Source: Pandoraea pulmonicola (lineage in GTDB: Bacteria; Pseudomonadota; Gammaproteobacteria; Burkholderiales; Burkholderiaceae). Taken from it: a stretch of 64,000 nt of DNA. This document shows, in pieces, positions 27,310 to 36,678 of the stretch. The position numbers were made by a program, and so were the translations under genes. Numbering within the stretch: position 1 is the first letter of the stretch; every line of letters begins with the position of its first letter. Location of the stretch: contig NZ_CP010310.2 in assembly GCF_000815105.2 (NCBI RefSeq), positions 5,022,001 to 5,086,000 of the forward strand. The letters run 5' to 3'. The notes under the pieces were generated by a model. The model had not been told where the DNA came from and did not search any database. It saw only the letters and a list, made by a program, of their open reading frames with translations.

Positions 27310-27875
27310 GCGTGACCTGCGTCAGCGGAGAGCATCGACGACGTCACCCCAAGCAATGCCAGCGCGGCGTCGAAGCGCTCGGCAGGCGGCACGTCGAACA
27401 CGATGCCCGGATCGGCGGCGACGGTCAGCCAGCCGTTGCGGCTGATCTCGTCCTCGAGCTGCCCGGCGCTCCAGCCCGAGTGGCCGAGCGTGAGCAGGAA
27501 GCGGCCCGGCCCTTCGCCGTTGGCCACGGCTTCGAGCACATCCTTCGACGTCGTCATTTCGAGCCCACCCGGCACCGACAGCGACGAGCTGTACGCGGTA
27601 CCTGTAGCCTCGTGCAGCACGAAGCCGCGCTCGGTCTGCACCGGACCACCGAAGAACACCGGCTGACTCGCCAACGGATCGATTTCGAGCTTCAGATCGA
27701 GCCGCTCGAACAGCGACTTCAGATCGATATCGGTGGGACGATTGATGACCAGCCCGATCGCGCCTTTTTCACTATGCTCGCACAGATACACGACTGTGCC
27801 GGAAAACGTCGGGTCGGCCATGCCCGGCATGGCGATGAGGAACTGATTGGTGAGATTGATACGGTCGTTCGGCAT
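27306..27875 (-). CDS. YqgE/AlgH family protein
   Basis: A 189-residue member of the YqgE/AlgH (DUF179) family, widespread, cytosolic and of unclear function; AlgH was first linked to alginate regulation. Family landmarks are [40 protein letters not shown] (split over residues 7-46), [15 protein letters not shown], and [18 protein letters not shown] 27875 is chosen because the conserved region starts there; an upstream ATG near 27926 is also in frame. It is coupled to ruvX. Confidence 0.9.
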   Translation of the reverse strand: MPNDRINLTNQFLIAMPGMADPTFSGTVVYLCEHSEKGAIGLVINRPTDIDLKSLFERLDLKLEIDPLASQPVFFGGPVQTERGFVLHEATGTAYSSSLSVPGGLEMTTSKDVLEAVANGEGPGRFLLTLGHSGWSAGQLEDEISRNGWLTVAADPGIVFDVPPAERFDAALALLGVTSSMLSADAGHA

Positions 27876-28037
27876 AGGGCCAAAGTTTATCGGAGCCTGG
27901 TGATGGTCTGCTGCCCGGTCGTTCATCCACACCCGGCGAGCCCGCTCGGCACTTGCCTGCGGCCGGTCAGCGGACGAACGCTTTCCGCATCGTGGTACGG
28001 CCATCGGCCGCCAGCGGCAGCCCTTGCGCCGACTTTA

Positions 28038-29429
28038 TCACGGAACGTCACGTGCGGTGACGAGCCGCTGCCCGAACACACTGGCATCCAGCGCCCGCTC
28101 GCGCCACATCGCCATCTCGGCGATCAGGTCTGGGCGTGGCTCGGGATATGTGTCGGCCGCAAATTGATGCAGCATGCCGCGCAGCGCCTTGACGGTCATC
28201 GCCAGCGCCGCCGGCCCGCCCGGCTCCGCGGGCGGGGACGCCGCCAGACGCTCGCCGGTCGCGGCCACGGCCGCCGCCAGCCGCGCGACGGGCGCCAGAC
28301 CGATCGCGGCCGAATACTCCGCCACGCGCGCGGCCACGGCCGGATCGTTCAAATTCGGCAATGCCTCGTCGGCGAGGCTCAGATACGTCTGACAGACGTC
28401 CTGGCGCACGGCGAGCGGTCCGATGCGCAACCAGTCGCGCGAACTGGCGCCGGCGCCCTGCTTCTGCCCGGTCTGGGCGGTATTCATCAGCGGTTCCGGC
28501 AAATGAGCCGTCCGCCGCAGCACGCCGAAGTCGGCCAGCAGCGTGCCCAGCCAGCTATCGGGCGCTTGTGCATTCCAGGTGGCGAGCGCTTCGACCAGAT
28601 CATGGCCCGGCACGGCGTCCGTCGTGCTCTTGCCCCCCGCCGGCGCCGCCGTCGATGCGGGTTCTGCGCTGCCGGGCGCGCCGGGACGCGTCAGTTGCTT
28701 GCGCAGCGCCATGTTCATCCGGCCGATCTGGCGTTTGTCGGCCAGACTCAGTGGAGCGCGGGCAAACCGCAGCCAGGCAGCGGCCAGACGCCAGTAATCG
28801 AGGGGTGCGGTCGCGCCCGCGCGGTGAAGGTCGGCGGCGAGATCGGCCAATTGGCCCAGCGCGGCGGTCGTGTCGATGGCATCGGCGTCGGGCCGCAACA
28901 GCCGGAGCAGCACGCGTTCGACGTCGGCGCGCAGCGGCGCGGTGCCGGGCGGCAGCCCATGCAGACGCGGATGCGCGACGGCCCAACCGGCCATGCGCAA
29001 CTCGCCTGGTGTCGGTGCACCGGGCCAGCCGGCGGACTCGTTGGACGCGCCGGGGGCCTCGGTACTGTCGGCCGGAATTTCCGCCCCGGCGGCAGGCGCG
29101 GTGCCGGCCCGCCAGATGTCGCGCTCAAATTGGCGCAGCGCGTTGCGCTGGGCGTCCTGCCCGCCCGGCTCGCCCGGCCCGCCATAGGCGGCCTCGGCGA
29201 TGGCCTGCACCAGGCGCTCGCCGTGCAACGCCCAGTCGGCATGGCCGCTCGCCTGCAGCAGGCGGTTCGCACGCCGCAGCGGTCCGAGCGCAGCCGCCGG
29301 ACCGTTCGACCACGCGTCCGACGCCTCGGTGAGCGCGTCGGCCACATCGGGCAGACGCCACAACGGCAGGTCGCGCTCTCGCGATTCGCGTGAGGACGTG
29401 CTGTCGGGGGGCGTTTGCGGCGTCACCAT
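28038..29429 (-). CDS. Uncharacterised 463-residue protein
   Basis: I do not recognise this protein. It is about 463 residues long, Ala-rich and mostly helical in appearance, with no signal peptide or transmembrane segment. It begins MVTPQTPPDSTSSRES, has a disordered Pro/Gly/Ala segment near residues 108-140 and another near 265-280, and helical blocks between and after them. The ATG at 29429 is preceded by GGAG eight bases upstream, and the codon pattern is that of a real gene. It lies between rubredoxin and yqgE on the same strand. It resembles scaffold or Hpt-like helical regions in a general way only. Confidence 0.8.
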   Translation of the reverse strand: MVTPQTPPDSTSSRESRERDLPLWRLPDVADALTEASDAWSNGPAAALGPLRRANRLLQASGHADWALHGERLVQAIAEAAYGGPGEPGGQDAQRNALRQFERDIWRAGTAPAAGAEIPADSTEAPGASNESAGWPGAPTPGELRMAGWAVAHPRLHGLPPGTAPLRADVERVLLRLLRPDADAIDTTAALGQLADLAADLHRAGATAPLDYWRLAAAWLRFARAPLSLADKRQIGRMNMALRKQLTRPGAPGSAEPASTAAPAGGKSTTDAVPGHDLVEALATWNAQAPDSWLGTLLADFGVLRRTAHLPEPLMNTAQTGQKQGAGASSRDWLRIGPLAVRQDVCQTYLSLADEALPNLNDPAVAARVAEYSAAIGLAPVARLAAAVAATGERLAASPPAEPGGPAALAMTVKALRGMLHQFAADTYPEPRPDLIAEMAMWRERALDASVFGQRLVTARDVP

Positions 29430-29573
29430 AGGCCATCTCCAGGCCGCGAGGCCAGTCTTCGTGAATTCGGGCGGGGAGTTTGCCGCGCCGTCAGCCGGTT
29501 GCCTGGCGTGACGGCCGGAGAATGCGGGAAAGGTGCGGGCATCCGATCAGACAGACGGCAGTGCCGTCCGGCC

Positions 29574-29744
29574 TCAGATCTGCACCATCTCGAAGTCTTC
29601 CTTGCGAGCGCCGCACTCGGGACAGGTCCAGTTGATCGGCACATCTTCCCAGCGTGTGCCGGGCGCAATGCCCTCGTCGGGCAAACCTGCCTGTTCGTCA
29701 TAGATCCAGCCGCAAATCAGGCACATCCAGCTCTTGTATTCCAT
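29574..29744 (-). CDS. rubA: Rubredoxin
   Basis: A 56-residue rubredoxin, a one-iron electron carrier. It has the two cysteine pairs CLICG (with C8 and C11) and CPECG (C41 and C44), with WIYDEQAGLPDEGIAPGT between them, the classic fold. In aerobes such proteins serve alkane or other hydroxylases, or oxidative-stress reductases. ATG 29744 follows GAAGAAAGA. In Burkholderiaceae this gene is usually found between the ThiD-like gene (divergent) and yqgE, as here. Confidence 0.95.
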   Translation of the reverse strand: MEYKSWMCLICGWIYDEQAGLPDEGIAPGTRWEDVPINWTCPECGARKEDFEMVQI

Positions 29745-29914
29745 TCTTTCTTCAGCGACGAGCGTTCCGTTACAATGGCTTGTCAACCGCTTCGGGCACC
29801 CCGGCGCAAATGCCGGACGGTGTTGTGGGAACCCGGCCGGCCCATTGTCCATTGTCCGGTGGGGGCGTTGCCCACGGCGCTTGGAAGCGCTCCGAAACGG
29901 GCATTTAAGGCGTG

Positions 29915-30808
29915 ATGGTACCAACGAACCCAAAGCCTGACCAGATCGCCGTCTATCCTGCCTCCATGCACACTGAATCTCCTCCCATCCTCCTGACCTT
30001 CGGACTCTCCGACCCCACTTCCGCAACCGGCGTGCAGGCCGACCTGCTCACCTTTGCGAGCATGGGCGGCTACGGCGTGTCCGTCCTGACCGGCTACTCC
30101 TCGCAAGACTCGCGCGCCTGCGACGACGTGCAATCGATCGACCCGGACTGGATCGGCGATCAGGCGCGCATGCTGCTCGAGGACATGCCCGTCGCCGCAT
30201 TCAAGGTCGGCAGCGCGGTCAACGCCGAAAACGTCGCGGCCATCGCCGAAATCGTCTCCGATTACGCTGAAACGCCGCTCGTGGTCGCACCGGACTTCGG
30301 GCTGGCCGGTGAGCATCTGCTCTCCGCCGACGAGTTGCGCGAAGCCACCGCTACCCTGCTCGTCCCGCAGGCAACCGTGCTCGTCGTGAGTCCGGCCAGC
30401 GCGATCGCACTCGCGCAAGCCGTATCCGAGAATGAAAATCTGGCGCTCGACGAAGCGGTGAGCCTCCTGCTGGAAGGCGGGTGCGAGTTCGTGCTGGTGA
30501 GCGACGCCAACGCGCCGCAGTTCACGCACACGCTCTACAGCGACGGCGGTGTGGTGCGCGAGGACGCATGGGATCGCCCGGCGCACAACGTGGCCGGCGC
30601 GATCGACACGCTCGCCGCGGCCGTGACCGCCATGCTCGCCAACGACCCCCAACCCACCGTCCCTGAAGCCGTGTGCGAAGCGCAGGAGTATCTGCATCAA
30701 GTGCTCGAGAACGCCTTCCGCCCCGGCATGGGCCGCCATTTCCCCGACCGCTTCTTCTGGGCGCGCAGCGAGGAGACGGATCAGGACATCGACGCCGGCG
30801 ACGCCTGA
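29915..30808 (+). CDS. ThiD-like protein with eroded kinase motifs
   Basis: A 297-residue protein with the fold of hydroxymethylpyrimidine/phosphomethylpyrimidine kinase (ThiD), in the position where Burkholderiaceae carry a ThiD-like gene next to rubredoxin. The family pattern is clear overall (LLTFGLSDP, TFASMGGYGVSVLTGYSSQDS, MPVAAFKVG, NAFRPGMGRHFPDRFFWAR). The key motifs are not: GGAGIQAD reads SATGVQAD (about 36-43), the DPV..SG region reads APDFGLAG, and the GSGCTL anion-hole region with the catalytic Cys reads NVAGAIDTL (about 225-233). It is therefore probably not an active kinase. The start is uncertain: ATG 29915 has AAGG upstream; ATG 29966 is an alternative. Confidence 0.8.
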   Translation: MVPTNPKPDQIAVYPASMHTESPPILLTFGLSDPTSATGVQADLLTFASMGGYGVSVLTGYSSQDSRACDDVQSIDPDWIGDQARMLLEDMPVAAFKVGSAVNAENVAAIAEIVSDYAETPLVVAPDFGLAGEHLLSADELREATATLLVPQATVLVVSPASAIALAQAVSENENLALDEAVSLLLEGGCEFVLVSDANAPQFTHTLYSDGGVVREDAWDRPAHNVAGAIDTLAAAVTAMLANDPQPTVPEAVCEAQEYLHQVLENAFRPGMGRHFPDRFFWARSEETDQDIDAGDA

Positions 30809-30864
30809 CACACCGGTAAGTCGGTACAGGGTCGAGGATCCGTCTGCTGGAATGGAAAAGCGAA

Positions 30865-30889
30865 AACGCCCGCGAAAATTGCGGGCGTT
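30865..30889. terminator. Terminator between ThiD-like gene and pglL
   Basis: AACGCCCGC (30865-30873) and GCGGGCGTT (30881-30889) form a nine-base stem with loop GAAAATT. On the minus strand it is followed by TTCGCTTTTCC, so it best ends the pglL transcript; on the plus strand the U run is poor. Confidence 0.7.
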
Positions 30890-30929
30890 ACGCTTTGTGG
30901 CTTACGGCAATAGACGCGGCGCCGGCTGA

Positions 30930-32807
30930 TCAGGACGCGCGTCGCGCCGTGGCCTGCGAGGACGTCATCGCTTCGTCGTCGTCCGCGTCGCCTTGAGGTC
31001 GTCCCCACGCCTCGATGACACGCCGCGTGAACGGTTTGAGCTCGTCACCCTGCGCTCGCAACATGCGCACGAGCGAGGCGTACTGCCCCTCGAAGATCAG
31101 CGAGTTGTAGTTCTTCAGGCGCGCAATGTCCTGCATTGCCTCGTCGTTGCGACCGGCCAGCGCCAGCAACACGATGTAGCGCTTGATCATCGTCGGCCCG
31201 GCGCCCAGCGCAAGCGCTTCGCGGTGCGCGGCGAGCTTCTCGTCGAGTTGATCGCGGTTGAGGAACAGCGCTCCCGTCACCGCGTAGTCGCCGTACGGCG
31301 CGAAGAACAGCGCCGGATCGGCACGATAGGCATCGATCTTGCCTGCGCGATACGCCACCTCCACTCGCTGATAGTCGCCATACAGCCAGGGAATGGCCAC
31401 GCACGCGAACAGCACGATCACGCCATTGATGGCGCCGGTCGCCGTCGGCGACACGCTGTCGATGGCCTTCGTCTCGCAAAAACCGAGCAGGAACAGCGCG
31501 GGCAACAGGAAGAACGCATAGTGCTGCGGATACTCCAGCATCGCGTGCACGGCGAGCATGCCCAGCAGAATGAAGGCAAACGCGATGGGCGGCGTCTTGA
31601 TGCCGCGCACCGCCCGGGCGAACCAGAACACCAGCGGCAGCAGCACAAGCAGTGCCCCCACGATGCCCGTCTTGGCCAGCAGATCGATCAACGCATTGTG
31701 GGCGTTATCGGCCATTTCGACCGGACCGAGCTTGTCGACGAGGGCAAATTGCGCGTCGATGTAATTCGACCAGCCGGCGCCGAAGATCCAATGCTCGCGG
31801 AAGATGGCAACGCCGTATTCCCACAGATTCAGACGCCCGGTCACCTGCCCGGTCTGGTGCATCCGCGCCACGGCGCTGCCGTCCAGTTGCCATCCCCACG
31901 CGACGTTGGCCCAGCCGACGAACATCGTCATCAAGGCGAGCAACGGCAGGATCGCAACGGGCACGAACCAGCGTGTCGAGCGGCGCATGCCGCGGGCGGG
32001 TTCGGCCCGCTCGATCCACACCAGCCACAAACCGAAAGCCGACATGAACGCCAGTTGCAGCCATGGCGTACGTGAACCGGTCAGGCAAATGCCGATATCG
32101 AAGACCGCGCAGGCGGGCAGCCAGAGCCAGGCCGGCAACTTGCGCTGGTACCAGAGATAGAACGCACCGGCACTGGCCAGCGACAGATACGTTGCCAGAT
32201 GATTGGGCTGGTACATGTTGCCGAACAGACGGCGCGCCACCGACACCGTGTACTTGGCGACGAACCACGGCACATGCGTTTCCAGATGGAACGCCTGCAC
32301 GAGTTGTGCGCCCACGGCGTACAGCCCGCCCAGGGTGAGCGCCACGGCGCTCCATCGCATGAGCACGCCACGCCAGCCCAACTGTGCAAGCCAGAAGCCG
32401 GCATTCGCCGCCACGATCATCGCCACGCCGTAGAGCAACGCCGTCATCATCAACTGCGGCAGCTCGGTAGGCAGCATCGCACGCTGCACGAGGACCACAC
32501 CGACAAAGGCCAGCGGCATCCAGGTCACGCGCGGCATGCGCAGCACGCGTGCGTCGCGCTGCCACACGGCGACCATCGAGAGAGCGCCGAGCAGCGCGAA
32601 CAACGAGAACGCCAGCGTCTCCGAATAGAACGTCGAAATCGGATAGGTGTGCTTGACGAGGTTATAGGGCAGAGCCCAGATCAGGGCCAGCGTCAGCCCG
32701 ATTAGCGAAAGCAGCAGAGGAGGAAACAAGATCGTCGCCGTGCGATGCACCGGTGGAAAGATGCGCAAGCATAACGAAAAACGGCCGCCCGGGGGCAGCC
32801 ATTTCAC
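30930..32807 (-). CDS. PglL-type O-oligosaccharyltransferase (Wzy_C family)
   Basis: A 625-residue inner-membrane protein of the Wzy/WaaL/PglL superfamily with about twelve hydrophobic segments and a soluble C-terminal part. The catalytic-loop hallmark region is present: GRLNLWEYGVAIFREHWIFGAGW with NAHNALIDLLAKTGIVG following in the large periplasmic loop, including the conserved His. FGNMYQPNHLATYLSLAS near residue 195 is typical of PglL. Such enzymes transfer lipid-linked glycans to pilin or other proteins. It lies 84 bases downstream of a type IV pilin gene on the same strand, so pilin is the likely acceptor. ATG 32807 gives a short extra N-terminus; a later start is possible. Confidence 0.85.
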   Translation of the reverse strand: MKWLPPGGRFSLCLRIFPPVHRTATILFPPLLLSLIGLTLALIWALPYNLVKHTYPISTFYSETLAFSLFALLGALSMVAVWQRDARVLRMPRVTWMPLAFVGVVLVQRAMLPTELPQLMMTALLYGVAMIVAANAGFWLAQLGWRGVLMRWSAVALTLGGLYAVGAQLVQAFHLETHVPWFVAKYTVSVARRLFGNMYQPNHLATYLSLASAGAFYLWYQRKLPAWLWLPACAVFDIGICLTGSRTPWLQLAFMSAFGLWLVWIERAEPARGMRRSTRWFVPVAILPLLALMTMFVGWANVAWGWQLDGSAVARMHQTGQVTGRLNLWEYGVAIFREHWIFGAGWSNYIDAQFALVDKLGPVEMADNAHNALIDLLAKTGIVGALLVLLPLVFWFARAVRGIKTPPIAFAFILLGMLAVHAMLEYPQHYAFFLLPALFLLGFCETKAIDSVSPTATGAINGVIVLFACVAIPWLYGDYQRVEVAYRAGKIDAYRADPALFFAPYGDYAVTGALFLNRDQLDEKLAAHREALALGAGPTMIKRYIVLLALAGRNDEAMQDIARLKNYNSLIFEGQYASLVRMLRAQGDELKPFTRRVIEAWGRPQGDADDDEAMTSSQATARRAS

Positions 32808-32891
32808 GCCTGACGCGTAAGAGCGCTGCCTGCAAAAATGCCGCAGCGGCCAGCCGGGGACGAGGTATCGTCGCGCCGGGCGGCCCGTGCG

Positions 32892-33410
32892 TCAGTCATT
32901 CCCAGATCCCGCACCGCGGCACTCCGGGGGCGCCAGCTTGGCCGACAACGTGGCGCCACCGGGCGCACCTTCGCGGCCCTTGGCGTAGCACGTCCACACG
33001 ATCTGGCCCTCGGGCGCCTTGCCGACCGTGAGCGCTTCCGCGCGGCCTTGCGCGCCGGCACTCGTGGGCACCAGCACGATCGCGCCGTCGCCGGCGCGTT
33101 GCGTGTAGGCCACCGTCACGTTGCCGCTCACGGAGTCGATGGTCACACCGCTCACGTTGTCCGTGGCGCTCGGCGCCTGCCAACCGCTGTTGAACGGCGC
33201 GCCATGCATCGCGTTCTCGCTCACGAGCGCCTTGGCCGATGCGGCAGCCCCCAGCCCTTCGACGACCCGGGCGCGCACCAGATAATTCTGCAGATAGGGT
33301 ACCCCTGCCGTGACCAGCACGCCGATGATCGCCAACACGATCATCAACTCGATCAGGGTGAAGCCCCGGGACTTGGCGATACCGGTGGTCCGGTGGCCGA
33401 AACGACGCAT
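32892..33410 (-). CDS. Type IV pilin (PilA-like)
   Basis: A 172-residue type IV major pilin. The 16-residue leader ends MRRF...KSRG, and PilD cleavage would leave FTLIELMIVLAIIGVLV as mature N-terminus, with Phe1 and Glu5. The hydrophobic helix is followed by a globular domain. Two cysteines near the C-terminus (WTCYAKG and PPECRG) can form the disulfide loop typical of pilins. The final residues GAGSGND place a serine close to the C-terminus, where TfpO-type transferases glycosylate pilins in Pseudomonas. ATG 33410 is fixed by the leader. The pglL gene downstream probably modifies it. Confidence 0.92.
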   Translation of the reverse strand: MRRFGHRTTGIAKSRGFTLIELMIVLAIIGVLVTAGVPYLQNYLVRARVVEGLGAAASAKALVSENAMHGAPFNSGWQAPSATDNVSGVTIDSVSGNVTVAYTQRAGDGAIVLVPTSAGAQGRAEALTVGKAPEGQIVWTCYAKGREGAPGGATLSAKLAPPECRGAGSGND

Positions 33411-33630
33411 TGTGTAACTCCCTGCTAAAGCAATGAAAACGAAACAGACGCGCTGTCCAGACATCGAAACGGCGCTCGTTGGGGGGAAGTGGGCGGAGTA
33501 TGCCACAGCCCCTTGGGCGCCAGCCCTGCCGCAGATCAAAATCGGGCGGGGGCCGAGGGGGCGCGGAGAATCGTCCTAGTGCCAAGCCGGACGACTCATC
33601 CGGCCGGGGCGCCCGTTTTCCCACAAAGTC

Positions 33631-33655
33631 ATGGCGGACGCTCAGCGTCCGCCAT
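33631..33655. terminator. Long palindrome, terminator-like, between pilA and terC
   Basis: ATGGCGGACGCT (33631-33642) and AGCGTCCGCCAT (33644-33655) pair around a single central C, giving a near-perfect 25-base palindrome 15 bases after the terC stop. There is no long U run, so it may be a Rho-assisted or weak terminator, or a protein site. In a real hairpin the inner few bases would form the loop. Confidence 0.55.
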
Positions 33656-33669
33656 CGCAATGGACCCGA

Positions 33670-34398
33670 TTACTCGGGAGAGGTTGCATGCCTTTGACGG
33701 GCCTCGCTCCGACGCTTGAGCACAAGTCCGAGCCCCACGACCAGCGCCGCTCCGGCCGCCGCCGCCACGTAGTGAGTGTATGCGGCCGCCGTGCCGGGCA
33801 ATTGCAGCCAGGGACCGATACCCGGATCGGACACGATGAGGCCGCCGGCAATCCAGCCAAGCAGCCCCGCGCCGGCGATCACGATGACGGGGAAGCGATC
33901 GAGCGCCTTGAGTACCAACTGGGAGCCCCAGACAATCAGCGGAATGCTCACCAGCAGACCGAAGATCACGAGCGGCAACTGATGGTGTTCGGCGGCGCCC
34001 TGCGCCGCGCCCGCGATCGCGATCACGTTATCGACACTCATCACCAGGTCGGCCACGATGATGGTCTTGACCGCCGTCCACAGCTTGTCTGCGGGTTTCA
34101 CACTGTCGTGCGCGTCTTGGTCGGGCACGAGCAACTTGACGCCAATCCAGAGCAGCAACACCCCGCCCAATGCCTTCAGATAGGGGACTTCGAGCAGCGT
34201 CACGGCGAACGCGATCAGGATCACGCGCAGCACGATCGCGCCGACGGTCCCCCACACGATGCCCTGCAGACGTTGCTTGGCCGGCAGATTCCGGCAGGCG
34301 AGCGCGATCACCACGGCATTATCGCCACCCAGCAGGATGTCGATCATGATGATCTGCAGAACCGCAGCCCAGTTCAGCTCGGCAAAGAACGCAAGCAT
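33670..34398 (-). CDS. TerC family membrane protein
   Basis: A 242-residue integral membrane protein of the TerC family. The N-terminal VLQIIMIDILLGGDNAVVIALA and the later IIVADLVMSVDNVIAIAGAAQG carry the paired GDNA/VDNV motifs with the conserved acidic residues in membrane helices. Family members export manganese or other metals, or help load metals onto secreted enzymes; a role here is inference. It has about seven hydrophobic segments. It lies after the sucCD terminator, so it probably has its own promoter in 34399-34458. Confidence 0.88.
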   Translation of the reverse strand: MLAFFAELNWAAVLQIIMIDILLGGDNAVVIALACRNLPAKQRLQGIVWGTVGAIVLRVILIAFAVTLLEVPYLKALGGVLLLWIGVKLLVPDQDAHDSVKPADKLWTAVKTIIVADLVMSVDNVIAIAGAAQGAAEHHQLPLVIFGLLVSIPLIVWGSQLVLKALDRFPVIVIAGAGLLGWIAGGLIVSDPGIGPWLQLPGTAAAYTHYVAAAAGAALVVGLGLVLKRRSEARQRHATSPE

Positions 34399-34458
34399 GG
34401 CGGGAAAATCCTCGGAAGCGGAAAACGGGAATGACTTGGGTACGGCAAGAGCAAAAAA

Positions 34459-34487
34459 GGGAGCCCGAGGCTCCGGGCTCCCTTTTT
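34459..34487 (-). terminator. Terminator after sucD
   Basis: GGGAGCCCG (34459-34467) and CGGGCTCCC (34474-34482) form a nine-base stem with a six-base loop, flanked by AAAAAA and TTTTT. On the minus strand it ends the sucC-sucD transcript before terC. Confidence 0.92.
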
Positions 34488-34545
34488 CAGGACCTTTCGC
34501 GCGGCTGCCGGTCCCGACACCCGACGCGTGGTCGTCCGGCGAAGA

Positions 34546-35427
34546 TTACAGCACCGACTTGAGCAGACGGCCCATTTCCGACGGGTTCTTGGTCACCTTG
34601 ATACCGCAGGCGTCCATGATCGCCAGCTTGGCTTCGGCCGTATCGGCACCGCCCGAGATCAGCGCGCCGGCGTGGCCCATGCGCTTGCCCGGAGGCGCCG
34701 TCACACCGGCGATGAAGCCGACGACCGGCTTCTTCATGTTGCCCTTGATCCACTCGGCGGCCGTTGCTTCGTCCGGACCACCGATTTCACCGATCATGAT
34801 CACGGCGTCCGTATCCGGATCGTCGTTGAACATCTTCATGACGTCGATGTGCTTCAGACCGTTGATCGGGTCGCCACCGATACCGACGGCGGTCGACTGA
34901 CCCAGACCCAGCGCGGTCAGCTGACCCACGGCTTCGTACGTCAGGGTACCCGAGCGCGACACCACGCCGATGCGACCCTTCTTGTGAATGTGACCCGGCA
35001 TGATGCCGATCTTCAGCTCGTCCGGCGTGATCACGCCCGGGCAGTTCGGGCCGAGCAGCAAGGTCTTGCGACCTTCGCGGCGCATACGGTCCTTCACTTC
35101 GATCATGTCGCGCACGGGGATACCTTCCGTGATACAGATCGCCAGGTCCAGATCGGCTTCGACGGCTTCCCAAATCGCGGCGGCGGCGCCTGCAGGCGGG
35201 ACGTAGATCACCGAGACGGTCGCGCCGGTTTGTTCCTTGGCGTCCTTGACCGAACCGAAAATGGGAATGCCCTCGAAGTCTTCGCCAGCCTTCTTCGGGT
35301 TCACGCCGGCGACGAACGCGTTCTTGCCGTTCGCGTATTCGCGGCACATGCGGGTATGGAACTGGCCGGTCTTGCCAGTGATACCTTGGGTGATGACCTT
35401 GGTGTCTTTGTTGATCAGAATCGACAT
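34546..35427 (-). CDS. sucD: Succinyl-CoA synthetase alpha subunit
   Basis: SucD forms the CoA-binding alpha subunit of succinyl-CoA synthetase, which makes ATP or GTP from succinyl-CoA in the citric acid cycle. The 293-residue protein shows [21 protein letters not shown], the CoA-binding [27 protein letters not shown] and the phosphohistidine region [15 protein letters not shown], with the active-site His in GHAGA. Length matches E. coli SucD. The gene starts 84 bases after the sucC stop. Confidence 0.96.
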   Translation of the reverse strand: MSILINKDTKVITQGITGKTGQFHTRMCREYANGKNAFVAGVNPKKAGEDFEGIPIFGSVKDAKEQTGATVSVIYVPPAGAAAAIWEAVEADLDLAICITEGIPVRDMIEVKDRMRREGRKTLLLGPNCPGVITPDELKIGIMPGHIHKKGRIGVVSRSGTLTYEAVGQLTALGLGQSTAVGIGGDPINGLKHIDVMKMFNDDPDTDAVIMIGEIGGPDEATAAEWIKGNMKKPVVGFIAGVTAPPGKRMGHAGALISGGADTAEAKLAIMDACGIKVTKNPSEMGRLLKSVL

Positions 35428-35511
35428 TGCTTGATTTCCTTCATCCGGTTGCCTGACAGCGCTCGCGCGGCCCCTACGGGCGGCACGCCACTGCGGCTTC
35501 GACTGTTCTGG

Positions 35512-36678
35512 TTACTTGCCTGCGGCAGCCGCGACAACCTTCTGGGCAGCTTCTTCCATGCTGTCCGCAGAGATGATCGGCAGGCCGGACTCGGCGAGCA
35601 TCTTCTTGCCCAGGTCCTCGTTCGTGCCCTTCATGCGCACGACCAGCGGCACCTTCAGCGAGACGGCCTTCGATGCGGCGATCACGCCTTCGGCGATAAC
35701 GTCGCAACGCATGATGCCGCCGAAGATGTTGACCAGAATGGCGGTCAGGTTCGGGTTCTTCAGCATGATCTTGAACGCTTCGGTGACCTTCTCGGTCGTG
35801 GCGCCGCCGCCCACGTCCAGGAAGTTCGCCGGCTCGCCGCCGAACAGCTTGATGGTGTCCATCGTGGCCATGGCCAGACCGGCGCCGTTCACCAGGCAGC
35901 CGATGTTGCCGTCGAGCGAGATGTAGGCCAGATCGAACTTCGAGGCTTCGACTTCAGCCGGATCTTCTTCGTCCAGATCGCGGTAAGCAACGATTTCCGG
36001 ATGACGATACAGGGCGTTCGAATCGAAGTTGAACTTGGCGTCCAGCGCGGTGACCGTGCCGTTGCTGCTCACGTTCAGCGGGTTGATTTCGGCCAGCGAG
36101 GCGTCGGTTTCCCAGAATGCCTTGTACAGGCCTTGCAGGATGGCGCGGCCTTGCGGGATCGAAGCGTCGGGAATGCCGATCTTCTTGGCCAGGTCGTCGG
36201 CTTGCGCATCGGTCAGGCCGATCGACGGCTCGACGATCACCTTGTGGATCAGTTCCGGGTGCTTTTCGGCGACTTCTTCGATGTCCATGCCGCCTTCGCT
36301 CGAACCCATCAGCACGATCTTCTGCGAGATACGGTCGACCACGAGGCTGACGTACAGTTCGTTCTTGATGTCGGCGCCTTCTTCGATCAGCAGGCGATTG
36401 ACCTTCTGACCTTCCGGACCGGTCTGGTGCGTGACCAGTTGCATGCCGAGGATCTGGCCGGCGTATTCACGCACTTGCTCGATCGACTTGGCAACCTTCA
36501 CGCCGCCGCCCTTGCCGCGACCACCTGCGTGAATCTGGGCCTTGACCACCCAAACCGGGCCGCCGAGTTCTTCGGCTGCCTTCACGGCCTCGTCCACGGA
36601 AAACGCCGGAATGCCGCGGGGCACCGCGACTCCGAATTTCCGGAGGATTTCCTTGCCTTGATACTCATGAATCTTCAT
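35512..36678 (-). CDS. sucC: Succinyl-CoA synthetase beta subunit
   Basis: SucC carries the nucleotide-binding ATP-grasp domain and, with SucD, makes the heterotetrameric enzyme. The 388-residue protein begins [26 protein letters not shown], the family start, and contains [34 protein letters not shown] and the C-terminal [14 protein letters not shown] and [15 protein letters not shown] motifs. Its ATG overlaps the stop of the DUF2889 gene by four bases (ATGA), so the two are translationally coupled. Downstream sucD lies in the same operon. Confidence 0.97.
   Translation of the reverse strand: MKIHEYQGKEILRKFGVAVPRGIPAFSVDEAVKAAEELGGPVWVVKAQIHAGGRGKGGGVKVAKSIEQVREYAGQILGMQLVTHQTGPEGQKVNRLLIEEGADIKNELYVSLVVDRISQKIVLMGSSEGGMDIEEVAEKHPELIHKVIVEPSIGLTDAQADDLAKKIGIPDASIPQGRAILQGLYKAFWETDASLAEINPLNVSSNGTVTALDAKFNFDSNALYRHPEIVAYRDLDEEDPAEVEASKFDLAYISLDGNIGCLVNGAGLAMATMDTIKLFGGEPANFLDVGGGATTEKVTEAFKIMLKNPNLTAILVNIFGGIMRCDVIAEGVIAASKAVSLKVPLVVRMKGTNEDLGKKMLAESGLPIISADSMEEAAQKVVAAAAGK

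Noticed and set aside
32833..32850. Hairpin with T run between pilA and pglL
   Set aside because: The stem is only four base pairs with a three-base loop, too weak to call a terminator, although TTTTT follows on the minus strand.
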